The position numbers and the translations under genes were made by a program. From assembly GCA_036172665.1 (NCBI GenBank), contig CM069877.1, positions 15,334,501-15,398,500 of the forward strand: 64,000 nt of DNA. Direction: 5' to 3'. Shown piece by piece: positions 36,527 through 47,273 of the stretch (the first letter of the stretch is position 1; each line of letters begins with the position of its first letter). Source of the DNA: Prosopocoilus inquinatus (lineage: Eukaryota; Arthropoda; Insecta; Coleoptera; Lucanidae). A model generated the notes under the pieces. It was given only the letters and a program-made list of their open reading frames with translations, made no database searches and was not told the DNA's origin.

Positions 36527-36712
36527 AGCTGGCAATCAAAAACGATTTGCACAAAATTTTTCTAAAATCTTTCATTATGCTTTGACAGCAAGCATGGCCG
36601 CCTTGCATGGGGGACTCATTAGGAGCAAATCCCGCTTCAATTTGTCTATCCTACTGCAATGTTAGGTCAAAAAGCGATGTAAGATGTCGCTATTTTATAT
36701 GTTCATAATAAA
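36527..36712 (+). repeat. Copy of the 9236 MITE family
   Basis: Contains caatcaaaaacgatttgcac, attatgctttgacagcaagcatggccgccttgcatgggggact and cttcaatttgtctatcctactgcaatgt, nearly identical to 9375-9540. Confidence 0.8.
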
Positions 36713-37510
36713 TTTATAGTTATTTAAATAACTTTAGAGCGGGACTTTCAAACCCAAATACACAAAACAGTAAACGAAACGCTCATGTTCGTTTTTTCTT
36801 AAGCCTGAAAGTTTGCGCCTTGTTTTTAAGATTCTATTGGGACTTGTGTTTTTCAGAACTGTGGATAATTCTCCTACAGGTAATATGAACATTGAATAGT
36901 CATTATTTTAAATTTGAATGAATCTTTTATGTCAACTAACAACGCTATTGAAGTTTAATTATGTAGTAATCACTCATATCCGCTGATATTCGAGTTGAAA
37001 TGAAATTGAAAGGATGTGCAAGAAAATGCAAACAAATATACAGTGTGAATAAAAACTAAGAAAAATTGATGCGATGATAGAGCCGCTATTATAGGTTTTA
37101 CAAAAAATGTTTTAAATAAAAGTTAAATGGCTACTTATTTTCCACAAATTGGTATTTTTCATTTTTCTTGTGACGTCGTAATCTTCAATTGTAACGTCAT
37201 AATCTTGGGCTGTGACGTCATCATCTGGAACTGTGACGTCATTCATGATTTATAAACTCGAAAATGTCGAAAATGGATATGAGTGGTTACTATGTAATAG
37301 ACTTCAACAGCGTGCCGGTTGATTTAAAAGAAGAATTCAAATTTAACATCATATCTTCAATGTTCATATTACCTGTAGAGGAAAGCTTTGGAAAACAGAA
37401 ACTGCAACAAAATCTTAAAAATAACATATTTTTAGGTTAGGAATTTCGTTTATTGCTTTTTACATCTGCATTTAAAAGTCATGTCCTTGATTACTCAAAT
37501 AACTAGAATG
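36712..37510. mobile_element. Foldback element with ~280-bp arms
   Basis: Left arm about 36712-37010 and right arm about 37255-37510 are inverted copies; for example, ctacaggtaatatgaacattgaa at 36876-36898 matches inverted 37355-37377. Arms share about 75-80% identity by eye. The centre holds the 21-bp-period CRE array at 37171-37241. No coding sequence. Confidence 0.8.
37171..37241. promoter_or_regulatory. Four CRE-like TGACGTCA sites at exact 21-bp spacing
   Basis: TGACGTCG at 37171, TAACGTCA at 37192, TGACGTCA at 37213 and TGACGTCA at 37234, each starting 21 bp after the last and separated by similar spacers (..at.atctt..). TGACGTCA is the palindromic CREB/ATF site, and 21 bp is two helical turns. 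Whether it binds anything is unknown. Confidence 0.7.
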
Positions 37511-37921
37511 TTTTTCTTCGAGTCCATATGGGATGAGGAAAACCGAATCTGAGAGTGAAAATGGATAAATTTTATTTATAAACTATTTTTCAAATCGTTA
37601 AAATCAAAAAACTTTTATGCACTGAATTTTTCACAGCTAGATTACGCGTTTCGACCACTGTGCGCCGGAGCGAAAAACGATTCGAGGAAACGGGTTCGTA
37701 ATTTGTAGAAAGAAAATCACAAATTGTCCATTAATTCTTCTAGAATAGCCTTAACTAGTATCTGGGCAAGAATGCAGCTCAATGTAATAGATTGTTTAAT
37801 TTCCTGAACAAAATTTGAACCGTTAACGCAGAAATATTTTTAAGTTACGCGCCTTTTTTTATTTTAATTCCCCCAGGCCGCATGAGGCCCGCATTTTGTT
37901 GCTCCACATCAGCTCCACGTA

Positions 37922-38154
37922 CAGGGCGATCGAAATTGATTGTCCTGATCCTATACTACTTTCCGTGAGCTTCGTATCAATATTTACGTGTACCGGATGT
38001 TTTTATTAATTAAGTTCGATTTGGATGTAAGTTTTGCCAATGCTCCCTACACTCCCCTGCTTTCCGTGCCAATTTTCGTCTGGTAAACGTAAATATTGAT
38101 GCTAAACTCGCGGAAAGTAGTATAGGATCAGGACAATCAATTTCGATCGACCTG
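37922..38154. mobile_element. MITE with ~75-bp TIRs and TA duplication
   Basis: Starts cagggcgatcgaaattgatt and ends with its complement (aatcaatttcgatcgacctg). Arms match for about 75 bp including gtcctgatcctatactactt. TA lies at 37920-37921 and 38155-38156. Length 233 bp. Confidence 0.9.
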
Positions 38155-38164
38155 TATACAACGT

Positions 38165-38890
38165 TGGCTTTGACGTTTAATACATCTTTTATCTATTATC
38201 CAAATTCCTAGATCTATCAAAGTACCGCAATTGGTAAGGACGGTGAGTTGGAGAGAGAAAAATTGGTAAAGATCATAAGTTAGAGTGGGAACTATCGAAA
38301 AGGAATCAATAGGTACATTCGTTTTAGATGACTTAGGTTGCCGCAAGTCACCTGCGTCAACAAAATGTGTATTCGTTTTAGATTTTCGGCATGCTGTATT
38401 TGACATTGGCATATTCGTTTTAATTGCCACTGCGGCAACGCTGGTGTTGACGCAATGTGAACCTACTCCAGAGTAGGGTTTAGTTGCGTCAACACCAAAG
38501 TATTGTTTACTTAACCTTAATTTAATTATTTTTCAGTAAGGTCGGTGTTCATCACACAGAAAAATCTTTGTTTGAATACAGTCGATGCATTTATTTATTT
38601 GAATGATGCACACTTTACATTAATTCAAGCAGTTTTTTGTTGATTCAAACATTTTTTTACTTGAATAGAATACATAAAGGCTTTTCTTTTAAATAAATGA
38701 ATGCATTGAACGTACCCAAACGAAAATTATGTTGATTTAACATTTTTCTTTCCTCTGGGGGCAACTTGCCCATCACAAACTATTCGTTTTAGATCAAATT
38801 TCTGATGCAACCATAACTTGACCTAGATGGGCATCAGCTACTTGACGGTGACGCTATTATGGCAAACCCAGCATTTCTAAAACGAATATA
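38165..38890. repeat. Non-coding region with recurring 'attcgttttaga' motif
   Basis: The motif appears at about 38318, 38371, 38412 and 38778, and inverted at about 38874. Ggttgcgtcaacacc-like words also recur. Probably a degenerate inverted-repeat element; ends not resolved. Confidence 0.45.
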
Positions 38891-39096
38891 CCTAATATGG
38901 CACGGTAACATTTCGTGACAGTTGTGAGCCGATTTACCGTTAGTTTCAAAAAAAGATTTATGTAACAAGCGTGCGCGATTTCTTGCGTTTTTGACTTATC
39001 TGCATGCACAAATGTGTAAGAAAAACGGCTCTTGATAAGGCTTCAACTTTCGCTGCATTCACACTCAACAGTGTTGTAAGTCGGTAATATTACCAC

Positions 39097-41521
39097 TAGG
39101 GCTGCGAGAATTTATCGATATATCAATATTATCGATAATACCGATAATTATCGAATAACGATATTTCCATTTCAAATATCGATATTATCGGTATTATCAA
39201 TACTTTCGATATTATTGATATTATCGATATTATCAATATTATCGATATTATCGGTATCATCAATATTATCTATATTATCGGTATTATCAATATTATCGGT
39301 ATTATCGATATATGAGAGTTATCGATATTATCAGTGGAATCAATGTTATTGATATTAAGAAAATGTGAGTTGCAAAATAAAAACGATTTCGGTTAAAGAA
39401 GTGTGTTGAAATTTTGTTAATTTTCATGGTTTATTCTCTTCAAAGAAGCTATCTTTCTCACGATTTATTTTTTTAACGTTATTTGTGTAATACTAATTAA
39501 TTTATTTAAATTGGTCCTTGATGCGGAACACAAACCGCCCACCCGCACGGCGCGGCCCTGGTTACAATAGTAGCTAGATTCTTCTCCTCTTATTCAAAAG
39601 AATATACTTTAATTTTGAAAACACGCAAGATTAGTCCTCGGATCAAAGTGTCCAGAATATGTAAACATGGATTGGATTGTACCGTAATTATACCATTGAT
39701 AATAATATTTTAATATTTTATTTTTATAACTATTGACTGGAAATTAATTAAAATATTTAACATTTTCTTTACGTTGTGATTAGGACTGCGAGAATTTATT
39801 GATGTATCGATAAATCGAATAACGATATTATTATTTTCAGGTATTCATATATCGATATCTACCGGGATAATAAATAAACAGGTGTTCAAGTGAAGCCGCT
39901 CCAATAGCTAACTCTCTTATTTGTACTTTTACGAAATAACTTAAATTAGAAAAGTTTTAGGATTCCTCCTTGTCGTTTTTATGGTAGTTTCGGAAAAACA
40001 AATGACAATCAGGTTTTCGAGATTTTCAATTGTTTTTAACTTTCTTAAATGGAATGTTAGGTTTTTTATCATTGTGTCGCGTTCAGCATGTCAAATTAAT
40101 GATGTCTCTAAAGTATCATCTCCCAAAGCCTACTATTTTATAAATGATTTAGTAGCAAAATCTCGGTGTTCACGGGAAATGGCTACAATAACTAACTTTT
40201 TTATTTGAAGTTTCACGAAGTAGCTTAAATTAGAAAAGTTTCAGGACGTTCCCTGCTCGATTTTATGGTACCTTTGGAAAAACAAATGACTATCAGGTTT
40301 TCGAGATTTTCAATTGTTTTCAACTTTTTTAAATGAAACATTACGTTTTTTATCATGAAATCGCATTCAGGATGTCAAATTAAGTATGTCTGTGAAATAA
40401 TATCTGTCAAAGCAGAATATTTCATAAATAATTCAGTCTTGATATTCGCGGGAAGAAGTGTATCGTTACGATAGTCCTTTTATTCACGAATACAATATGG
40501 TGCGCGTTGAAACAAGAGAATAAAGGAAGTGTGTTCAAACTGTCAGACCTTTGTGAACTGTCATGATTCAAAATTTGTTTAAATTTAGTTCAAACTAAAA
40601 ACCCTTGGGTCCAAATATTGAAAGCGCGACATGTTAAAACGTCTAATACCATTATTTATCAAATAATTTATAAAATAGTAGACTTAGGAGAGGAATATTT
40701 TAGAGAAATACTTAATTTGACATCCTGAACACGATACGCTAATAAAAAATATAATGTTCCATTTAAAAAAGTTGAATACAATTGAAAATCTCGAAAATTT
40801 GACAGTCATTTGTTTCTCCGAGGGTACCATAAAATCGAGCAGGGAAGGTCCTGAAACTTTCCTGATTTAAGCTACTTCGTAAAATTTCAAATAGAAAAGT
40901 TAGCTATTGTAGGCATTTCCCGTGAACACCGATATTTTGTTACTAAATCATTTCTAAAATAGTAGGCTTTGGGAGATGATATTTTAGAGACATAATTAAT
41001 TTGACATCCTGAACGCGACGCGATGGTAAAAGACCTAACATTCCATTTTAAAAAGTTGAAAACAATTGAAAATCTCGAAAACCTGATTGTCATTTGTTTT
41101 TTTTTGAAAGTACCATAAAACCAAAGAGGAAAGGTCCTAAAACTTTCCTAATTTAAGTTACATCATAAAAATACAAATAAGAAAATTAGCTATTGTAGCG
41201 GCTTCCCATGAGCACCCTGTATTATTGACAATATCGGTATTATTGTAATCTTGCATTGCTGTTTGTAGTACTTTTATATTGTGCATATTATTTCGATATC
41301 GAACTTAAAAATATCAATATAATTGTAATTGATATCAATATTATCGATATTATCGCTAATATCGATATGTCGATAAATATCGGTAAATATCCATAAATAT
41401 CGGTAAATATCGATAAATATCGATAATATCGATGAATATCGATAATATTGATATATCGATAAATACCGATATTTTTATTTATCGATATCCGATATTGAAA
41501 GTATGATATCGCGCTCCCCTA
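39097..41521. mobile_element. hAT-like MITE with ATCGAT-satellite ends and exact 8-bp duplication
   Basis: Starts TAGGGCTGCGAGAATTTATC; the other end read inverted starts TAGGGGAGCGCGATATC. The octamer attaccac is exactly duplicated (39089-39096 and 41522-41529). The subterminal parts, 39112-39350 and 41330-41500, are arrays of tatcgatatt variants facing each other. A foldback element (39878-41220) sits inside. Confidence 0.85.
39878..41220. mobile_element. Foldback element with internally duplicated arms
   Basis: Ends caggtgttcaag.gaagccgct and, inverted, cagggtgctcatgggaagccgct. The left arm runs to about 40450 and the right arm starts near 40660. Each arm has two direct repeats of ~280 bp (39900-40200 and 40190-40450; mirrored in 40660-41200). 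The similar peptides read at 39981-40208 (+) and 40887-41093 (-) come from this symmetry and are not genes. Confidence 0.8.
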
Positions 41522-41741
41522 ATTACCACGTTACCTTACGGTAAATTTCAAATGTTACCGGTAAGGTAACATTCATTTGTTACCGTTAATTACCGTTTAT
41601 TACCTCTGTTGTCCACGTAATGCAATTTCGATTTGCGCACTTGCAAATACAAGCAAACCAATGAAACAAATGACCATGGAATATTTTTAGTTAGTTAGGA
41701 AAAACGTAAATGCTAAAAGAAGAAAATAAATACTTCATAAC

Positions 41742-43922
41742 TAGAGACCGGATTTATAAGTTTTTACAAGTTTTTTACGCTAACATACCTAACTTGGCGT
41801 TTTGTATTTATATGTTTCTCGATTAGAGAAGCCCAAAAATGGTAGTTTTATTTCGCATATAACTTAATATTTTAGACTTTTAGCGCATATTTATTTATTT
41901 ATCCATATATTGATATAAATAACATTATAATTCCATATACGGTCAATATTCAAGTCTGCAGCTTTTCCAAGAAGTAATTTATTCTTCTCAACGTCTGGCC
42001 ACTTTATTTTACGATTTCCCGGAATGTGATTTTCTGGGAATCTGTAGCGACTTGCACTTGCATTTTGCACTTATGTTTTGCATTTCAGTTTGAGATAAGA
42101 ACTCCGTGAATGTGTGTGACTAGTGACTAGTGTATTTATCAACGCGAATTAGTTGTTATTTTCTTATTTAATTTAAAGACGAAATAAATTCAGTGCTTAT
42201 CTTTTCAAAATGCCGAAAGTAGCATCCTCTCGATCCGAGCTATTGAAAAAATGGATTAAAGCATCTAAACATCTAACTACAGATGGAAAAGTTATTTTTT
42301 GCAACGCATGCTCAAAACAGGTAGATACCTTACAAATTCTCTTAAAAATCACATTTTCATTTTGACAATATTTTAAGGTGTCGTCAGACCAAAAGTACCA
42401 GATTGATCAACATTTGGCTACAAACCTCCATAAGGAGTCGAAGAAAAGATGTGTGTCTAACTTTAAGCAGTCTTTTATTTCTTCAACAGCCAGTAACTCA
42501 CAGGGCAGTGACACAGGAAATGAATTCTTTTTAGACTTGTGCAGTGCTATGGCAGAGTCAAACATTCCTTGGCATAAACTTGAACAAGCAAGTTTTCGAA
42601 CTTTTTTGGAAAAATATTGCAATCGTCATATTCCAAATGAATCGACTTTGCGGAAAAACTATCTAAGTATATGCTACCAGCAACGGATGAAGAAAATAAG
42701 AGAGAAGCTTAGCGACAACAATATTTATATAGTAGTTGATGAAACGACAGATGCCTGCGGTCGTTATGTAGCAAATATGTTAGCAGGAGTATTAAGCAAC
42801 ACAGTTGCACCAATATCTTATTTGGTAAATAGTGCAGTTTTGGAAAAAACAAATCATTCAACGATCGCACGTTTTATTAACGACAGCTTGACACTTTTAT
42901 ATGCACCTAATCAAGTTAAATCGGAAAATATATTACTAATGGTGTCTGATGCAGCAGCCTACATGATAAAAGCAGGACAGGCTTTACAGGTGTTTTACCC
43001 AAATCTGATGCACTTCACTTGTATGGCTCACGCAATGAATAGGCTCGCTGAATTGGTGCGACTAGAATACCCAACAGTAAATAAGTTGATTAATAACGGA
43101 AAAAAGGCGTTTCTTAAAGCCCCACTGCGTATACAACACTATAAAGAATTAGCTGCTGACCTGCCATTACCACCAGAACCAATAATTACGAGATGGGGTA
43201 CGTGGCTTGAAGCAGCAAATTTTTACGCAGATAACTTTAAACAATTAAAGGAAATTTTCTTAGAATTGGATGATTCCAATTCAGCGGCTTTAAGAATTTG
43301 TAAGGAATGCATGTCGAACACAAACATCGGGAATCAATTAGCATTCATTAAAACTCATTTTTCGGTTTTAATATCCACCGTTAAAAAGTTGGAATCATCC
43401 CAGACGGCTCTATTAGATTCTTTTGAAGTGGTCGATGATGCAATTGAAAGTGTAAAATCAATTCCAGGGGAGATAGGAGAGAAGTTAATGGCAAAATTAG
43501 ACAAGGTTCTATTACGTAATCCTGACTACAATAAAATGAGGAAAATCTGTTTAGTTTTAAAAGGTCAAAGTGAAGAAGATTTGGACATGGACCCCAAAGA
43601 TGTAGCATCCATGAAATTTGCGCCCATTACTTCATGCGATGTCGAGCGTTCGTTTTCCTCTTATAAAAATATTTTGACAGACAGACGACAAAATTTTACC
43701 CCAAATAATTTAAATCAACTGTTGATTATATTTTGTAATCCTACTACTTAAGTGTTAAGTGTTAAAATTACTTATATGAAACAATTTATGTTTTTATTAT
43801 TCTAAAGTATGTATAAGTAAAATAAAATTTTTATCGCATATAATATCCATATTTTGATCCATTTTAATCGCATAAAAAAAACTTATTTTCCACTTTTTTA
43901 GCACATATAAATCCGGACTTTA
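41742..43922 (+). mobile_element. Intact hAT element, copy A
   Basis: TIRs TAGAGACCGGATTTATA and (inverted) TAAAGTCCGGATTTATA. The exact octamer ttcataac flanks both ends (41734-41741 and 43923-43930). Length 2181 bp. It carries one transposase gene with a single short intron. Copy B at 44632-46813 is nearly identical, inverted, with a different target duplication. Confidence 0.97.
42210..43751 (+). CDS. hAT transposase, intact, copy A (two exons)
   Basis: Exon 1 is 42210-42320 (37 codons from MPKVASSRSELLKKW), intron 42321-42377 (57 bp, gtagat...ttttaag), exon 2 42378-43751; total 494 aa. A BED-type zinc finger straddles the intron: FCNAC in exon 1, H-x5-H (QHLATNLH) in exon 2. The hAT core includes IYIVVDETTDACGRY and LLMVSDAAAYM (acidic residues), HFTCMAHAMNRLAE (C-x2-H motif), ITRWGTW, and the C-terminal dimerisation block FAPITSCDVERSFSSYKNIL. 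The overall plan recalls CGGBP1-like hATs. No stops or shifts, so it may be active. Confidence 0.92.
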
Positions 43923-43930
43923 TTCATAAC

Positions 43931-44623
43931 TTAAAAATATTTTCATTCAGACATGAAATTATTTAATGGAAATACATAATATTAAGTATTACAGACCTCA
44001 TTTTTTCATAAAAGACAAAAACGTAATAAGTATCCGATATCAAATTAAATCAGAAAATTGAATAAATATCACCTTTTTAGTCAAAGCGCAATTGGTAACT
44101 CCGGCGCGAGATGTCGCCACCTGAGCTGTAATCGGTAATATTACGGTAACATTACCGGTAAGGTAAAAATAAATTACCGGTTATTTAACAACACTACTCA
44201 ACAATCAAGATACTTCGGTATTACTAACCAGGTTCCTTCATTAAGCATAATAAATCAACATTGGGACTTGGAATTATGATGGAATAGTGTGAAAGGACAC
44301 CTTCGATCCCTTCGATATTTAGAAAAGTTGGATAGTGACTATAAATTTAACAGACTAATTACTACGAACTGATATTAATCTTCAGGAAACTACCACATTC
44401 ACAGGTATTCCAAGATAATCAAACTAATCGAATGCAGACGATGTCAAAGATTGTAGATGTCGAAAAAGAGCTAAAATTTTGCATACCTAAAAATGCGGTT
44501 TTATTCATAAAATTAATTATTAGATATTTTCTGTGACTCAGGTCGTTCTACACAACGATTATTATTCACTTAAAGATTTTATTATTGACTAATTTAGTAA
44601 ACGACTGCAAGAAGCTTTCAGCT
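43931..44623. other. Spacer between the two hAT copies
   Basis: The first 270 bp are the end of the outer MITE with its ttaccggtaaggtaa palindrome. The rest is AT-rich, with no feature recognised. Confidence 0.6.
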
Positions 44624-44631
44624 GTCATCAA

Positions 44632-46813
44632 TAAAGTCCGGATTTATATGTGCTAAAAAAGTGGAAAATAAGTTTTTTTTATGCGATTAAAATGGATCAA
44701 AATATGGATATTATATGCGATAAAAATTTTATTTTACTTATACATACTTTAGAATAATAAAAACATAAATTGTTTCATATAAGTAATTTTAACACTTAAC
44801 ACTTAAGTAGTAGGATTACAAAATATAATCAACAGTTGATTTAAATTATTTGGGGTAAAATTTTGTCGTCTGTCTGTCAAAATATTTTTATAAGAGGAAA
44901 ACGAACGCTCAACATCGCATGAAGTAATGGGCGCAAATTTCATGGATGCTACATCTTTGGGGTCCATGTCCAAATCTTCTTCACTTTGACCTTTTAAAAC
45001 TAAACAGATTTTCCTCATTTTATTGTAGTCAGGATTACGTAATAGAACCTTGTCTAATTTTGCTATTAACTTCTCTCCTATCTCCCCTGGAATTGATTTT
45101 ACACTTTCAATTGCATCATCGACCACTTCAAAAGAATCTAATAGAGCCGTCTGGGATGATTCCAACTTTTTAACGGTGGATATTAAAACCGAAAAATGAG
45201 TTTTAATGAATGCTAATTGATTCCCGATGTTTGTGTTCGACATGCATTCCTTACAAATTCTTAAAGCCGCTGAATTGGAATCATCCAATTCTAAGAAAAT
45301 TTCCTTTAATTGTTTAAAGTTATCTGCGTAAAAATTTGCTGCTTCGAGCCACGTACCCCATCTCGTAATTATTGGTTCTGGTGGTAATGGCAGGTCAGCA
45401 GCTAATTCTTTATAGTGTTGTATACGCAGTGGGGCTTTAAGAAACGCCTTTTTTCCGTTATTGATCAACTTATTTACTGTTGGGTATTCTAGTCGCAGCA
45501 ATTCAGCGAGCCTATTCATTGCATGAGCCATACAAGTGAAGTGCATCAGATTTGGGTAAAACACCTGTAAAGCCTGTCCTGCTTTTATCATGTAGGCTGC
45601 TGCATCAGACACCATTAGTAATATATTTTCCGATTTAACTTGATTAGGTGCATATAAAAGTGTCAAGCTGTCGTTAATAAAACGTGCGATCGTTGAATGA
45701 TTTGTTTTTTCCAAAACTGCACTATTTACCAAATAAGATATTGGTGCAACTGTGTTGCTTAATACTCCTGCTAACATATTTGCTACATAACGACCGCAGG
45801 CATCTGTCGTTTCATCAACTACTATATAAATATTGTTGTCGCTAAGCTTCTCTCTTATTTTCTTCATCCGTTGCTGGTAGCATATACTTAGATAGTTTTT
45901 CCGCAAAGTCGATTCATTTGGAATATGACGATTGCAATATTTTTCCAAAAAAGTTCGAAAACTTGCTTGTTCAAGTTTATGCCAAGGAATGTTTGACTCT
46001 GCCATAGCACTGCACAAGTCTAAAAAGAATTCATTTCCTGTGTCACTGCCCTGTGAGTTACTGGCTGTTGAAGAAATAAAAGACTGCTTAAAATTAGACA
46101 CACATCTTTTCTCCGACTCCTTATGGAGGTTTGTAGCCAAATGTTGATCAATCTGGTACTTTTGGTCTGACGACACCTTAAAATATTGTCAAAATGAAAA
46201 TGTGATTTTTAAGAGAATTTGTAAGGTATCTACCTGTTTTGAGCATGCGTTGCAAAAAATAACTTTTCCATCTGTAGTTAGATGTTTAGATGCTTTAATC
46301 CATTTTTTCAATAGCTCGGATCGAGAGGATGCTACTTTCGGCATTTTGAAAAGATAAGCACTGAATTTATTTCGTCTTTAAATTAAATAAGAAAATAACA
46401 ACTAATTCGCGTTGATAAATACACTAGTCACTAGTCACACACATTCACGGAGTTCTTATCTCAAACTGAAATGCAAAACATAAGTGCAAAATGCAAGTGC
46501 AAGTCGCTACAGATTCCCAGAAAATCACATTCCGGGAAATCGTAAAATAAAGTGGCCAGACGTTGAGAAGAATAAATTACTTCTTGGAAAAGCTGCAGAC
46601 TTGAATATTGACCGTATATGGAATTATAATGTTATTTATATCAATATATGGATAAATAAATAAATATGCGCTAAAAGTCTAAAATATTAAGTTATATGCG
46701 AAATAAAACTACCATTTTTGGGCTTCTCTAATCGAGAAACATATAAATACAAAACGCCAAGTTTAGGTATGTTAGCGTAAAAAACTTGTAAAAACTTATA
46801 AATCCGGTCTCTA
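44632..46813 (-). mobile_element. Intact hAT element, copy B (inverted)
   Basis: Same TIRs as copy A, flanked by the exact octamer gtcatcaa (44624-44631 and 46814-46821). Length 2182 bp; the single-base difference from copy A lies in the 5' untranslated part (catacctaactt versus catacctaaactt). The distinct duplication shows that it inserted independently and is not an inverted segmental copy. Confidence 0.97.
44803..46344 (-). CDS. hAT transposase, intact, copy B (two exons)
   Basis: Exon 1 is 46344-46234, intron 46233-46177, exon 2 46176-44803; 494 aa. Relative to copy A I see three amino-acid changes (Lys to Glu after HKES, Val to Leu in RLAEL(V/L)RLE, Met to Ile in GEKL(M/I)AKL) and about four silent ones. 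All hAT motifs are retained. The near identity implies recent activity of the family. Confidence 0.92.
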
Positions 46814-46821
46814 GTCATCAA

Positions 46822-47273
46822 TGTTTTGACGTTGGCGCGATACGCGGAATCAATATGGTGGCAAGTTTGCGGTACTTTGGTAGATCTAGTGACTTTACCA
46901 AATTAGCGATTGCAGCGCCGCAGATCCACCGGCGGTTGAAGCTACCCCTTATTTGAGGTTGTTTTTCATAACTGTAACATCTACTCGGTTACCGCGCAGC
47001 TATGTTGCTACGTTGTAAGAAAAGATAAGCAAAAATCTCATCAATATTCGCTCAAATCTGTTGTAGCATTCGACGCGTTAACGTTGCCGACAGTACATAA
47101 CCTCAATTCGCGTTGTTAACATGTATTTCATCTGCCAACAGATTTGAGCGTTACTTGACGAAGAAGGACCGTCGTTCTTGCGTGAAAGCGGCTCTTCTAA
47201 ATTCGAAGAATTTCATTCGCCGACTCCCGCCCCGAGCATAAAACAGTTTCAGAATTAACAGAAAACCCAAAAA
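46822..47273 (+). promoter_or_regulatory. MTAP upstream region and 5' UTR
   Basis: No TATA box is obvious. A perfect 14-bp inverted repeat (gctcaaatctgttg at 47050-47063 and its complement at 47136-47149) surrounds an 72-bp spacer. Copy B of the hAT ends only 460 bp before the start codon. Confidence 0.4.

Larger units (their letters stand above)
39071..44195. mobile_element. Outer hAT-like MITE expanded by two younger insertions
   Basis: Begins gtgttgtaagtcggtaat and ends attaccggttatttaacaacact. The octamer actcaaca flanks it at 39063-39070 and 44196-44203. Its own sequence (about 39071-39096, 41522-41741, 43923-44195) is rich in ttaccggtaaggtaac-like palindromes. The rest is the hAT MITE at 39097-41521 and the intact hAT at 41742-43922. 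The true end could differ by one or two bases. Confidence 0.6.

Noticed and set aside
39981..41093. Similar peptides on opposite strands (39981-40208 and 40887-41093)
   Set aside because: They are the two arms of a foldback element; the similarity is explained by the inverted repeat and no protein domain is present.
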